DNA of 64,000 nt, taken from assembly GCA_036387135.1 (NCBI GenBank), contig DASVUH010000078.1, positions 62,001 to 126,000 on the forward strand. Direction: 5' to 3'. Shown one piece after another: positions 52,016-61,844 of the stretch. Source of the DNA: JALZCH01 sp036387135. Lineage in GTDB: Bacteria; Acidobacteriota; Blastocatellia; Pyrinomonadales; Pyrinomonadaceae. Under the pieces are notes generated by a model, which ran no database searches, was not told where the DNA came from, and was given only the letters and a program-made list of their open reading frames with translations. A program made the translations under genes and the position numbers. How positions within the stretch are numbered: position 1 is the stretch's first letter; each line of letters begins with the position of its first letter.

Positions 52016-52135
52016 AAAGAAAATTGCGTCTTTCTCTAAATATTTTCTACTCTCACGCTTTTTAAATCACAATTCAACAAAAATCACATTTATTTTACCC
52101 GGATTAAATTTTTGAGGAATAATATTTATAGGAAT

Positions 52136-52164
52136 TTGATGTATTGGTAATACCCTTTTATTGT
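52136..52164 (+). promoter_or_regulatory. Possible promoter in the PEP carboxylase / receptor gap
   Basis: TTGATG (52136-52141), 17 bp and TATTGT (52159-52164) form a possible sigma-70-type promoter. GTATT-GGT-AATAC (52141-52153) is an inverted repeat inside the spacer. The whole 547-nt gap (52016-52562) lacks a gene. Confidence 0.3.
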
Positions 52165-52339
52165 ATAGTCGGAAAATGGTTAAAGTTTAGTTGACATTCG
52201 TTTTGGATTTAAGGCAAGATAATAATTGCCACAAGCTATTTATGTTCCAAATTTGCTTAGAAAAAGTTTAAGGCAGGAAGTTTTGTCAACATTTTGCCGA
52301 TTATCAATAGCTTTCGGTTCATTTGATTAAAAAGAAATG

Positions 52340-52354
52340 ATTGGTAAAACCAAT
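52340..52354 (+). promoter_or_regulatory. Operator palindrome ATTGGT-AAA-ACCAAT
   Basis: This perfect 6-bp inverted repeat with a 3-bp centre matches the pectinase operator at 39671-39687 in every half-site base. It lies 208 bp before the receptor start. No confident -35/-10 adjoins it. Confidence 0.55.
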
Positions 52355-52562
52355 GGCGATTATTCAAAGCGCCGGTCAGGCAGGAATCGAGTAAGTGGCG
52401 GAATCATCAAGTTAAGTAATTTCAAATTGTTATTTCTGTCAAAAAGAGCGGTCAAGCCGAAAAAGTAGTTTCATTCTGAAATCTAACTTTCGTTCAGTTC
52501 AAAAAACGGGCGCGCTCAGAAATCTTCGGAATGAAAAAGAAATCTAGGAAGGAATTAAATAT

Positions 52563-55500
52563 ATGAAGTGTTTAGCTCAACAAGGATTTATTGCCCTGTT
52601 GTTATTAATGCTGTCGTTTGGAGCGGCAAACGCGCAGGAATATAGAGGCACAATTGCCGGAAGCGTGACCGATCCAAACGGCGCAATCGTTCCGGCGGCG
52701 ACCGTTACAGTTCAGAACGTTGAGACAAACGTTTCGGCGACCGCTACTACAAATGACGAAGGAGCTTTTTCGTTTCCCTTGCTTTTGCCGGGGAAATATA
52801 AGCTTTCCGCGACCGCCACGAACTTTAAAACTTCGGTGCGCGAAAACATTCAGCTCAACGTTGACGACCGTTTGACGGTTGATTTTCAGTTGGAAATCGG
52901 AACGGCAACCGAAGTCAACATCGTTGCGACTGAAGAATTACTGGAAAGAGGTGAGGTGACGCTCAGCACAGTAATTACCGAACGGCAAATCACCGAATTG
53001 CCCTTAGGCGAAGGCACGGCTTACAATCTTGCAACACAAGCTCCCGGCGTATCTTACACGGGAAACCCGATGTTTTCAGGTCCGACTGCTAACGGAAACC
53101 TCGGCGCAATTCGGACGAACGGCGCGGTCGGAAATCAAATTACATTAGACGGCTCGCCGAATCTTACTTTTGACGGCGGCGTAGCTTATACGCCACCGGC
53201 TGATGCGCTCTCACAGTTCAAAATTCAAACCAGCCCCTTCGACGCGCAAACGGGTTTTACCGCCGGTTCGACCGTCAACGTCGCGGTCAAAAGCGGAACG
53301 AATAATCTGCACGGCTCGGCTTATTACTTCAACAGACCGGGAGTTTTAACTGCCAACAATTTTTTCAGCAACCGCGCGGGTCAAGAGCGCCCGGAGCGCA
53401 GCTATTATCGCGCCGGAGGTCAAGTGAACGGTCCGGTTTACATTCCTTATCTTTACAACGGACGCGACAAAACGTTTTTCATGTTTTCCTATGAAAAACA
53501 GCTCGACAAACGCGCCGAACCGGAAACCTTTACCGTTCCGACCGCTCTGATGAGAACCGGCAATTTCTCCGAGCTTCTTCCGCTCGGAGTTCAGATTTAC
53601 GATCCGGCGACCGCCGTTCTTCGAAATACTACCTGCACTGCAGGCAGTACCGGAACGACCGTTTGCCGAACACCTTTTGCGGGAAACATTATTCCGACGG
53701 CTCGGCTTAATCCGGCTGCGGTTGCTTTCGCAAATCTTTATCCCTTACCGAACCAACCCGGAGTCGTTGACAACTACTTTTCCAACCAAATTCTCGAACG
53801 ACCATACGATTCGTACTTAGGCAGGATTGACCACAACTTTAACGGCAATCACCGGGTTTACGGGAAGCTCTTCTACAGCAAGAGCACAGAAGATCGTTTA
53901 AATTGGATTGATGCGCCCAATTCAATCACACAAGGGTTTGAATACCGCACAAATAAGGGCGGAAACATTGATTATACGGCGACACTTTCCTCTAACTTTG
54001 TGCTTGACGTTCGTTCAAGCTTAAACGATTTTGTCCAGGAGCGTGTCCAGGCAAATCCCAGGTCAGCCGCTGATCTCGGTTTTACCGGTATTGCCGCTTT
54101 AACCGGTTCGACGGTTTTCCCGCGGTTTGATTTTACTAATTACGACACGCTCGGTGCCGAGCGCGCGGATTTCAACGAAGGTTTGACAAGAAACTTCAGA
54201 TTATTCTCGCTGCAACCGACTCTTACACAGATTTTCGGCGATCATACACTTAAATACGGTTATGATTACCGCCGATTGATGGAAAACCGGACGACCAACG
54301 GTTTCAACGCCGGACGCTTTACTTTTGGCGGAAACTTCACCGCTCCGGCTTCAAATTCAAATACGGCGACAAACAATGCAATCGGACGCGACCTCGCCAC
54401 GTTTTTACTCGGACTGCCGAGCAGCAGCACGATTGAGCAGGTCTCTCCGTATGATGTGACATCCAATTATCACGGGTTTTTCGTTCAGGACGATTGGCGC
54501 GTTTCGCCGAAATTAACTTTGAATCTCGGTTTGCGTTATGACCTCGAAACCGGCGTCAGAGAAGCCGAAGGAAGAATTGTGACCGGCTTTGACACTGCGG
54601 CGGAAAGCCCGCTGCGCGCTGCGGCGCTGGCGAATTTTAACGCTAGCGTGCCGGCGAGCGTTCCCGCGACTGCGTTTCAAAATCTATCCGGCGGTCTGCG
54701 ATTTGCAAGCGGCTCAGGCGATGCCAACCAGGCAACCGATAAAAACAATTTCCAGCCGCGCATCGGCATTTCTTACGCATTGGACGATAACACCGTTCTT
54801 CGCGGCGGTTTCGGTATTTTTACCTCGGCGTTCCAGATTCAGGAAATTAATCAGAGCGGTTATACCTCGACCACGTCATTCACCTCAAACACCACGAATA
54901 ACGGTTTAACTTTCCTGACAAATCTCAACAATCCGTTTCCGGGCGGCTTAAATCCGGCAATCGGTTCGAGCCTCGGTTTGAATACTTTAATCGGAACGAC
55001 TCTCGGCACGACGAATGCGACGGGTCCGACGGAAACGACGGTTCGCTTATATGACCGGGAAAACGCGAATTACGCCAGATTTATCGCCGGAATTCAGCGC
55101 CAGTTACCGTATGATTTCGCCGTCGAAGCGACATTCGTTCATTCGCGCGGTTCCAATCTTCCCGTTCTGCGTCAATTAAATTATGTTCCGCGACAATATT
55201 TGAACGATTTTACGGGAGTAACCGATCCGACAGCGATCAGCACTGCGGTTACGGCGACAACAACCTTTTTGAATGCACAGGTTCCGAACCCGTTCCGCGG
55301 TTTGGTTCCGCAAAATTCGACGTTAAATGCCGCTACCATTCAACGCCGTTTTCTGTTGACGCAATATCCGCAATTTCAGGATTTGATTGTCACCGAATAC
55401 AACGGCAGCAACACTTATAATTCACTGCAATTGCAGGCAACCAAACGGATGAGCCGGGGAGTTTCGCTCAATGCGTCTTACACATTTGCCCGCGAGCGCG

Positions 55501-56141
55501 AAAAAACTCGCCGTTTGAATCCGCAGGACGAAGAGTTGACGGATATGATTTCAACTTTTGACCGCCCGCATCGCGTTACGTTTTCGGGCGTTATGGAGCT
55601 TCCGTTCGGACGCGGCAGACAGTTCTTCAAAGATTGGCATCCGGTTGCGGACGCGGTTCTCGGCGGCTGGCAATTCAATGCCCTTTACGAATGGCAATCG
55701 GGCGAACCGCTCGTCCTCCAAAACGCGGTTTACACCGGCGACATTACGCAATTGAGAAATCGGCTTGGTCAAAGAGACGAAAACGGACAACGTTACGGTA
55801 TTGATCCGATTATTGGTCCTCGCGCTTTTGATACCAGCGGATTCATTAGCTTGGGCAACAACTATGTGGTCGGCAGTCAAAACTCTTTGCGCGTTCTGCC
55901 ATATACTCTGGATAACTTCCGCAATCAGCCGTTCCAAAAATTCGATGTCGGATTAACCAAGAATTTCCAGATTCGAGAAGGAATGAGACTGCAAGTCCGG
56001 GTTGAAGCTATCAACGCTTTAAACTGGGTTTACCTGGGCAACGGGCTTCAGCTTGGTGTGACCAATGCCAACTTCGGTATTGTCAGCGGACAGAGAAACT
56101 TGCCGAGAGACATTCAACTCGGTGCGAGATTCACTTTCTAA
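52563..56141 (+). CDS. Oar-like TonB-dependent receptor of the pectin locus
   Basis: This 1192-aa outer-membrane protein has a signal peptide ending GAANAQ, then a carboxypeptidase-regulatory-like domain (about 27-110; YRGTIAGSVTDPNGAIVPAATVTV). The plug region (about 125-240; VITERQITELPLGEGTAYNLATQAPGVSY, then DGSPNLTFDGG) and a large beta-barrel ending GARFTF follow. It shares architecture with the receptor at 30628 but little detailed sequence. The adjacent operator and following pectinase genes suggest uptake of pectin fragments. Ribosome site AGGAAGGAA precedes ATG 52563. Confidence 0.9.
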   Translation: MKCLAQQGFIALLLLMLSFGAANAQEYRGTIAGSVTDPNGAIVPAATVTVQNVETNVSATATTNDEGAFSFPLLLPGKYKLSATATNFKTSVRENIQLNVDDRLTVDFQLEIGTATEVNIVATEELLERGEVTLSTVITERQITELPLGEGTAYNLATQAPGVSYTGNPMFSGPTANGNLGAIRTNGAVGNQITLDGSPNLTFDGGVAYTPPADALSQFKIQTSPFDAQTGFTAGSTVNVAVKSGTNNLHGSAYYFNRPGVLTANNFFSNRAGQERPERSYYRAGGQVNGPVYIPYLYNGRDKTFFMFSYEKQLDKRAEPETFTVPTALMRTGNFSELLPLGVQIYDPATAVLRNTTCTAGSTGTTVCRTPFAGNIIPTARLNPAAVAFANLYPLPNQPGVVDNYFSNQILERPYDSYLGRIDHNFNGNHRVYGKLFYSKSTEDRLNWIDAPNSITQGFEYRTNKGGNIDYTATLSSNFVLDVRSSLNDFVQERVQANPRSAADLGFTGIAALTGSTVFPRFDFTNYDTLGAERADFNEGLTRNFRLFSLQPTLTQIFGDHTLKYGYDYRRLMENRTTNGFNAGRFTFGGNFTAPASNSNTATNNAIGRDLATFLLGLPSSSTIEQVSPYDVTSNYHGFFVQDDWRVSPKLTLNLGLRYDLETGVREAEGRIVTGFDTAAESPLRAAALANFNASVPASVPATAFQNLSGGLRFASGSGDANQATDKNNFQPRIGISYALDDNTVLRGGFGIFTSAFQIQEINQSGYTSTTSFTSNTTNNGLTFLTNLNNPFPGGLNPAIGSSLGLNTLIGTTLGTTNATGPTETTVRLYDRENANYARFIAGIQRQLPYDFAVEATFVHSRGSNLPVLRQLNYVPRQYLNDFTGVTDPTAISTAVTATTTFLNAQVPNPFRGLVPQNSTLNAATIQRRFLLTQYPQFQDLIVTEYNGSNTYNSLQLQATKRMSRGVSLNASYTFAREREKTRRLNPQDEELTDMISTFDRPHRVTFSGVMELPFGRGRQFFKDWHPVADAVLGGWQFNALYEWQSGEPLVLQNAVYTGDITQLRNRLGQRDENGQRYGIDPIIGPRAFDTSGFISLGNNYVVGSQNSLRVLPYTLDNFRNQPFQKFDVGLTKNFQIREGMRLQVRVEAINALNWVYLGNGLQLGVTNANFGIVSGQRNLPRDIQLGARFTF

Positions 56142-56183
56142 AACGGTTTTCGCCGAGTGCGGGAATCATTTTGAAAACTCAAA

Positions 56184-56209
56184 GGGGCAGAGCATATATG
56201 CTCTGCCCC
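56184..56209 (+). terminator. 26-bp perfect palindrome after the receptor gene
   Basis: GGGGCAGAGCATA (56184-56196) is followed directly by its exact reverse complement (56197-56209), 42 nt past the receptor stop. It lacks a T-run. It may lower, rather than stop, read-through into the CE8-PL10 gene. It lies inside the longer open frame of the next gene, which argues for the later start at 56246. Confidence 0.55.
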
Positions 56210-56245
56210 ACAAATTTCTCCTCAACTCTTTTGCGGAAATTGGAA

Positions 56246-58261
56246 ATGAAAATCTTTGGTCTGATTTGTTCGATTTTGTTTTTCGGATTGGCGGGAACAC
56301 AGGCTTTTGCGCAAAAAGCTGATTTAATTGTCGCGGCTGACGGAAGCGGAAACGCGAAAACCGTCCAGGAAGCGATTGAAAAAGTCCCCGAAAATAATAA
56401 AAAGCGTTTTGTTATTCGCATTAAAAAAGGCGTTTATAACGAACAGATCAGGATTCCCGCAAACAAGCCTTACATTTCCTTGATTGGCGACTCAGCCGAA
56501 AACACCAAACTAACTTTTAACATCTCGAATAAGATCGCGGGTTCGACTTCCGCCGCTTATGCATTTTACGTTGCCGGTCACGATTTTTACGCCGAAAATA
56601 TTGCGTTTGAAAATTCCTTCGGAACGGGTTCTCAGGCTGTTGCGGTTCTAGTCGAAGCAGACCGCGCCGTTTTCAAAAACTGCCGCTTTTTAGGCTGGCA
56701 AGATACGCTTTACGCCAAAAACGGCAGACAGTTTTACAAAGATTGCTACATCGAAGGTCACGTAGATTTTATCTTCGGGCAAGCGGCGGCGGTTTTTGAT
56801 AACTGCACGATTCACTCAAAAGGCGACGGGTACATCGCCGCCCCGATGCGGTTTGCGGCGGACGAGCCGAGCGGGTTTGTTTTCGTCAATTCAAAATTGA
56901 CCGGCGAAAATACCCAAAAGGGCGTGTTTTTGGGTAGACCTTGGCGCGATTACGGCAGAACCGTTTATCTCAATACTGAAATGGGCGCGCACATTCGCCC
57001 CGAAGGCTGGCATCATTGGCAGCCCGAACGCGAAAAAACCGCTTTTTTGGGCGAATACAAATCAACCGGAGCGGGCGCTAAAACGGAGAGCCGAGTTAAA
57101 TGGGCGCGTCAATTAACCGAAGAAGAAGCCAGAATCTTCCGCGCTGAAAACTTTTTAAAGGGCACAGACAATTGGAATCCGCACAAAGCTGCCTTTGATT
57201 CGCAACCGACTAATAAGCCGGATTTTAAGCTCGTCAGTTGGAGCGATGTATTCGAGCAGACAAAAGATTGGTATGCCGTTGATGAAGCGACGCGGATTGC
57301 AAATCAGGTGATTCTCTATCAGCACGATAACGGCGGCTGGTCGAAAAATCTCGATATGGCGGCGATGCTGACGCAAAAGGAACGCGAAGAAATCGCCAAA
57401 AACAAATCCAACACCGACACGACGATTGATAACGGCGCGACTGTGACGCAGCTTCGCTATCTCGCCAAAGTCATCACGGCGAAAAACATTGACGCGCACA
57501 AAGCCGCTTTTAACAAAGGCTTGGATTTTCTGTTTGCGATGCAATATGAAAACGGCGGCTTCCCGCAGTTTTTCCCGCTTCGCAAAGGCTATTACACGCA
57601 CATCACTTTTAACGATAACGCGATGATTAACGTCTTGCGGCTGATGCGTGACATCGCCGCCAAAAAAGCGGATTACGCTTTTGTTGACGAAGAGCGGCGC
57701 GCCAAAGCGCAAAAAGCTGTTGAAAAAGGAATCGAAGCGATACTGAAAACCCAGGTTGTCGTCAAGGGACAAAAAACGGTCTGGGCGGCGCAGCACGACG
57801 AAACGACTTTTGCGCCAGCCGCCGCTAGAAAATTTGAACCTGTTTCTCTTAGCGGAAAAGAAAGCTCCGATATTGTCGAGTTTTTGATGAGCGTTGAAAA
57901 TCCCAGCCCGCAAATCGTCGAAGCAATCGAATCAGCCGTCAAATGGTTTCAAAAATCCAAATTGACCGGAATCCGTATCGTCGAAAAACCCGACAAAAAT
58001 TTGCCCAAAGGTTTCGACCGCATTGTCATCAAAGACGAGAGCGCAGCGCCTTTGTGGGCGAGGTTTTACGAAATCGAAACAAATCGCCCGATTTTCACCG
58101 GGCGCGACGGCGTTGTGAAATATAACTATATGGAAATCGAAGCCGAGCGCCGCAACGGTTACGGCTATTACACGGACGAACCGAACGAGCTTTTAAACAA
58201 AACTTATCCGAAATGGCAGCAAAAGATGGCACGGAAAGCCGGAAAGAATCAAATCAATTAA
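56246..58261 (+). CDS. Exported pectin methylesterase (CE8) - pectate lyase (PL10) fusion
   Basis: This 671-aa protein has a signal peptide (MKIFGLICSILFFGLAGTQAFAQ), and the start at 56246 is chosen for that reason. The CE8 domain (about 25-315) has the classic set: GGDGSG-like VAADGSGNAKTVQEAI, QAVAVLVE, WQDTLYAKNGRQFY, GHVDFIFGQAAAVF and LGRPWRDYGRTVYLNTEMGAHI. The PL10 pectate-lyase domain (about 340-665) has ANQVILYQHDNGGWSKNLDM, NTDTTIDNGATVTQLRYLA, NGGFPQFFPLRKGYYTHITFND and APLWARFYEIETNRPIFTGRDG. One polypeptide would remove methyl groups and then cleave polygalacturonate. It is first in a tight run of genes continuing to the window end. Confidence 0.93.
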   Translation: MKIFGLICSILFFGLAGTQAFAQKADLIVAADGSGNAKTVQEAIEKVPENNKKRFVIRIKKGVYNEQIRIPANKPYISLIGDSAENTKLTFNISNKIAGSTSAAYAFYVAGHDFYAENIAFENSFGTGSQAVAVLVEADRAVFKNCRFLGWQDTLYAKNGRQFYKDCYIEGHVDFIFGQAAAVFDNCTIHSKGDGYIAAPMRFAADEPSGFVFVNSKLTGENTQKGVFLGRPWRDYGRTVYLNTEMGAHIRPEGWHHWQPEREKTAFLGEYKSTGAGAKTESRVKWARQLTEEEARIFRAENFLKGTDNWNPHKAAFDSQPTNKPDFKLVSWSDVFEQTKDWYAVDEATRIANQVILYQHDNGGWSKNLDMAAMLTQKEREEIAKNKSNTDTTIDNGATVTQLRYLAKVITAKNIDAHKAAFNKGLDFLFAMQYENGGFPQFFPLRKGYYTHITFNDNAMINVLRLMRDIAAKKADYAFVDEERRAKAQKAVEKGIEAILKTQVVVKGQKTVWAAQHDETTFAPAAARKFEPVSLSGKESSDIVEFLMSVENPSPQIVEAIESAVKWFQKSKLTGIRIVEKPDKNLPKGFDRIVIKDESAAPLWARFYEIETNRPIFTGRDGVVKYNYMEIEAERRNGYGYYTDEPNELLNKTYPKWQQKMARKAGKNQIN

Positions 58262-58272
58262 ACGAGGAAATT

Positions 58273-59748
58273 ATGAGTAATCGTCGCGATTTTTTGAAAA
58301 CGTTTCTCGCGGGAGGAGCAGGTTTGCTCGTCGCTCCTCACCTTGTCGCAGCCAAAGATTTTGAATTGTCGTTTTTCTCAAACGCTTCGGCTGAAGACGC
58401 CTGGGCGCAAGTGCCGCAAATTTTGGCGCGCATCAAACCGCCGAAATTTGCGAAACGCGATTTTTCAATTTTGAAATACGGCGCGGTCGCCGACGGAAAG
58501 ACCGATTCAACAGAAGGTTTCAGCAAAGCAATCGAGGCTTGCAGCAAAGCCGGCGGCGGACGAGTCGTCGTTCCGGCAGGCGTGTTTTTGACCGGCGCGA
58601 TTCACTTGAAAAGCAACGTTAATCTGCACGTTTCAAAAGACGCGATTATTAAATTTTCACAGGACACAAAAAATTATCCGCTTGTTTTCTCGCGCTGGGA
58701 AGGCATGGAATTGATGAATTATTCGCCGTTCATCTACGCCTTTGAACAGCAAAACATTGCCGTTACGGGCGAAGGGACGCTCGACGGAAACAGCGATAAC
58801 GAGCATTGGTGGTTTTGGAAAGGCAACAAACAGCACGGCTGGAAACAGGGATTGCCGACTCAAAAGCCCGACCGCGATAAGCTTTATGAAATGGTCGAAA
58901 AAGGAGTTCCGGTCGAGCAGCGCATTTTCGGCGAAGGACATTATCTCAGACCGCAGTTCGTTCAGCCGTATCGCTGCAAAAACGTTTTGATTGAAGGCGT
59001 CAAAATCATCAATTCGCCGATGTGGGAATTAAATCCCGTGTTGTGCGAAAACGTCACAATCAACAAAGTCTGGATTTCAACTCATGGTCCGAACAACGAC
59101 GGCTGCGATCCCGAATCGTGCAAAGACGTTTTGATTAAGGATTGCTATTTCGACACGGGCGACGACTGCATCGCCATTAAATCGGGCAGAAACGCCGATG
59201 GGCGGCGACTAAAAACGCCGACCGAAAACGTCGTAATCACCGGCTGCACGATGAAGGACGGACACGGCGGCATCACTATCGGAAGCGAGATTTCCGGCGG
59301 CGTCCGCAACGTTTTCGCTGAAAACTGCAAACTCGACAGCCCGAATCTCGACCACGCATTGCGCGTCAAAAACAATGCTTTGCGCGGCGGCATATTGGAA
59401 AACTTCTATTTCCGCAACATCACCGTCGGGCAAGTAGCTCACGCCGTTATCACGATTGATTTCAATTACGAAGAAGGCAAAAAGGGCAATTTTACGCCCG
59501 TAATGCGAAATTTTGTGGTGGAAAATCTAAAGAGCGGCAAAAGCAAATATGCGGTTGATGTGCAGGGATTTGAAAACGCCCCGATTTACGGTTTGCAAAT
59601 TAAAGATTCGACTTTTGATAACGTCGCTAACGGCGCGGTTATCGCCAATTTAAAAGATACAGAACTTGAAAACGTTCGCATCAACGGCAAAATCGTCGAA
59701 AATCTGAGCGAAGTTGCCGTAAAGATTGAGCCTCGAAAGAACAGTTAA
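58273..59748 (+). CDS. Tat-exported GH28 polygalacturonase-type hydrolase
   Basis: This 491-aa protein starts with a twin-arginine signal (MSNRRDFLKTFLAGGAG). The right-handed beta-helix GH28 domain starts FSILKYGAVADGKTDSTEGFSKAIEAC. Its catalytic motifs are intact: HGPNNDGCDPESC, FDTGDDCIAIKSG, GHGGITIGSE and an RVKNN-type RIK equivalent (LRVKNNALRGG). It would hydrolyse galacturonan or rhamnogalacturonan ends. The start at 58273 with GAGGAAATT is chosen; the frame extends upstream into the previous gene. Eleven nt separate it from the CE8-PL10 stop, so co-transcription is very likely. Confidence 0.93.
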   Translation: MSNRRDFLKTFLAGGAGLLVAPHLVAAKDFELSFFSNASAEDAWAQVPQILARIKPPKFAKRDFSILKYGAVADGKTDSTEGFSKAIEACSKAGGGRVVVPAGVFLTGAIHLKSNVNLHVSKDAIIKFSQDTKNYPLVFSRWEGMELMNYSPFIYAFEQQNIAVTGEGTLDGNSDNEHWWFWKGNKQHGWKQGLPTQKPDRDKLYEMVEKGVPVEQRIFGEGHYLRPQFVQPYRCKNVLIEGVKIINSPMWELNPVLCENVTINKVWISTHGPNNDGCDPESCKDVLIKDCYFDTGDDCIAIKSGRNADGRRLKTPTENVVITGCTMKDGHGGITIGSEISGGVRNVFAENCKLDSPNLDHALRVKNNALRGGILENFYFRNITVGQVAHAVITIDFNYEEGKKGNFTPVMRNFVVENLKSGKSKYAVDVQGFENAPIYGLQIKDSTFDNVANGAVIANLKDTELENVRINGKIVENLSEVAVKIEPRKNS

Positions 59749-59762
59749 AACAAGAATTGAAA

Positions 59763-61094
59763 ATGTCTGAATCGAAAAATCTAAATCGTCGTGATTTTGT
59801 CAAAGCTGCGAGCCTGACAGCCGCATCGGTCTTGTTGTCTAATTCTTCCTCCGTTTTGGCGCAGACAAACAAAAAACGTCGTTACGCGATTGTCGGAACG
59901 GGACATCGGGCGACCGGAATGTGGGGCAAGGATTTAGCTCAAAAATACTCGGAAAATGTTGAGTTTGTCGGTCTGTGCGACAAAAACGGGAAAAGAGTCG
60001 AAGCCGGGCGACAGCTTATCGGCGCGAATTGCCCGACGTTTACGAATTTCGACGAAATGTGCGCGCAGGTTAAACCCGATCTTTTAATGGTCACGACTGT
60101 TGATTCGACGCACGTCGAATTTATCACCAAAGCTCTCGCCAAAGGCATTGACGTTATAACCGAAAAGCCGATGGTCACGGACGAAAAGCAGTGTCAGGCG
60201 GTTCTCGACGCAGAGAAAAAACACAAGCGCAAAATCACGGTCGCTTTTAATTATCGTTACGCGCCGAAACATCAAAAAATCAAGGAAATCATTCAGGCGG
60301 GTGAAATCGGCGAAATCACGTCGGTTGATTTTAGCTGGTATCTCGATACGGCTCACGGCGCTGATTATTTTCGCCGCTGGCACGGTTTTAAATCAAAAGG
60401 CGGCAGTCTTTGGGTTCACAAAGCCACGCATCATTTCGATTTGATTAATTGGTGGCTCGGCGCAGACCCCGTAGAAGTTTCGGCTTACGGCGATTTGAAT
60501 GTTTACGGGAAAAACAGTCCGTTTCGTTACACGAATTGCCGACCTTGCCCGCACAAAACGAAATGTCCGTTTTATTGGGATATGACGAAAGACGCGCGTT
60601 TGATGAAGCTTTACGCCGAGTGCGAGACGGAGGACGGATATTTGCGCGACGCCTGCGTTTTCCGCGAAAACATTGACATTTACGACACGATGTCGGCGAT
60701 TGTGAAATATTCAAACGGCGTCAATATGAATTATTCGCTCAACGCGCACGAGCCGGTTGAAGGTTATCGGTTGGCGTTTAACGGCACGCGCGGTCGGCTG
60801 GAAGTGCGCGATTACGAGCGCCAGCCGTGGAAAGTCGAAGAAAAGAGCGAAGCCTTTTTGATTAAAAATTTCACCGGCAAACGCGAAAAAGTAGATATGC
60901 CGCAGATTGAAGGCGGACATGCGGGCGGCGACGACCGCCTGCGCGACGTGATTTTTAAAGGCGCGAAAGTGCCGGATTATCTGCGCTTGCCGGATTCACG
61001 CGCGGGCGCGATGTCCACTTTGACCGGAGTTGCGGCTCGAACGAGCGTCGAACAGAAACGCCCGGTTAAAATCGCTGAACTGATTCGGTTGTAA
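59763..61094 (+). CDS. Tat-exported Gfo/Idh/MocA-family oxidoreductase
   Basis: This 443-aa protein has a twin-arginine signal (NLNRRDFVKAASLTAASVLL, ending VLAQ). The N-terminal Rossmann domain (RYAIVGTGHRATGMWG) and conserved TEKPMVTDEKQC lysine motif define the family. The C-terminal substrate domain includes an unusual Cys cluster, NCRPCPHKTKCPFYW, with further cysteines at AECETEDG and DACVF, which could bind a metal. Exported members bind their nicotinamide cofactor tightly and interconvert sugars or release them from linkages. Its place between GH28 and an acetylesterase suggests work on a pectin-derived sugar. Confidence 0.87.
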   Translation: MSESKNLNRRDFVKAASLTAASVLLSNSSSVLAQTNKKRRYAIVGTGHRATGMWGKDLAQKYSENVEFVGLCDKNGKRVEAGRQLIGANCPTFTNFDEMCAQVKPDLLMVTTVDSTHVEFITKALAKGIDVITEKPMVTDEKQCQAVLDAEKKHKRKITVAFNYRYAPKHQKIKEIIQAGEIGEITSVDFSWYLDTAHGADYFRRWHGFKSKGGSLWVHKATHHFDLINWWLGADPVEVSAYGDLNVYGKNSPFRYTNCRPCPHKTKCPFYWDMTKDARLMKLYAECETEDGYLRDACVFRENIDIYDTMSAIVKYSNGVNMNYSLNAHEPVEGYRLAFNGTRGRLEVRDYERQPWKVEEKSEAFLIKNFTGKREKVDMPQIEGGHAGGDDRLRDVIFKGAKVPDYLRLPDSRAGAMSTLTGVAARTSVEQKRPVKIAELIRL

Positions 61095-61098
61095 ATCT

Positions 61099-61842
61099 AT
61101 GAAATTATTCGGAGTTTTAAGTCTGATTTTCGTTTTAAATGCGTTCGCTTTCGCTCAAAAGCAGCCGATTACGGTTTATCTCGCGGGCGATTCGACGATG
61201 GCTGGGAAAAAGCCGGAAAAACGACCGGAAACCGGCTGGGGCGAAATGCTGCAAGCATATTTTGACGCGGAAAAAGTCAAAATCGAAAATCACGCCCAAA
61301 ACGGCAGAAGCACGCGCACTTTTATCAGCGAAAATCGGTGGCAAACAATCGTTGATAAATTGAAAAAGGGCGATTACGTTTTTATTCAATTCGGACATAA
61401 CGACCAGTCGAAGGAAAAAGTTGACCGCTATACGCCGCCCGAAGATTACCGGAAAAATCTCATTAAATTTATCGAAGAAGTCAGTGCGAAAAATGCAAAT
61501 CCGGTTTTGCTGACGCCCGTAATGCGCCGCAAATTCGACGCCGAAGGAAAATTCGTTGATCAGCATGGAGTTTATCCGGGAATCGTGCGCGAAGTGGCGC
61601 GAGAATACAAAACGCCGCTAATTGATATGCACCGGACGAGCGAAAAAGTTCTCGTCAGATACGGAGTCGAAGAATCGAAAAAACTGTTTCTGCAATTACA
61701 GGCGGGCGAAAATCCGAATTACCCGAACGGCGTCAACGACAACACGCATTTCAACCCGCGAGGCGCGGAAGAAATGGTGAAATTAGCGGTCGAGGGAATT
61801 AAAGAACAAAAAATCGGTTTGCGAAAATATTTGAAAAAGTAA
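61099..61842 (+). CDS. Rhamnogalacturonan acetylesterase (CE12, SGNH)
   Basis: This 247-aa secreted protein has a signal peptide ending AFAFAQ. The SGNH hydrolase blocks are intact: block I AGDSTMAG (nucleophile Ser), block II Gly in AQNGRSTRTF, block III GHNDQSKE and block V NDNTHFNPRGAEEM with the Asp/His pair. It removes O-acetyl groups from rhamnogalacturonan so that backbone enzymes can act. It begins 4 nt after the upstream stop and ends 2 nt before the GH105 gene, so these genes form one operon. Confidence 0.93.
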   Translation: MKLFGVLSLIFVLNAFAFAQKQPITVYLAGDSTMAGKKPEKRPETGWGEMLQAYFDAEKVKIENHAQNGRSTRTFISENRWQTIVDKLKKGDYVFIQFGHNDQSKEKVDRYTPPEDYRKNLIKFIEEVSAKNANPVLLTPVMRRKFDAEGKFVDQHGVYPGIVREVAREYKTPLIDMHRTSEKVLVRYGVEESKKLFLQLQAGENPNYPNGVNDNTHFNPRGAEEMVKLAVEGIKEQKIGLRKYLKK

Positions 61843-61844
61843 TT

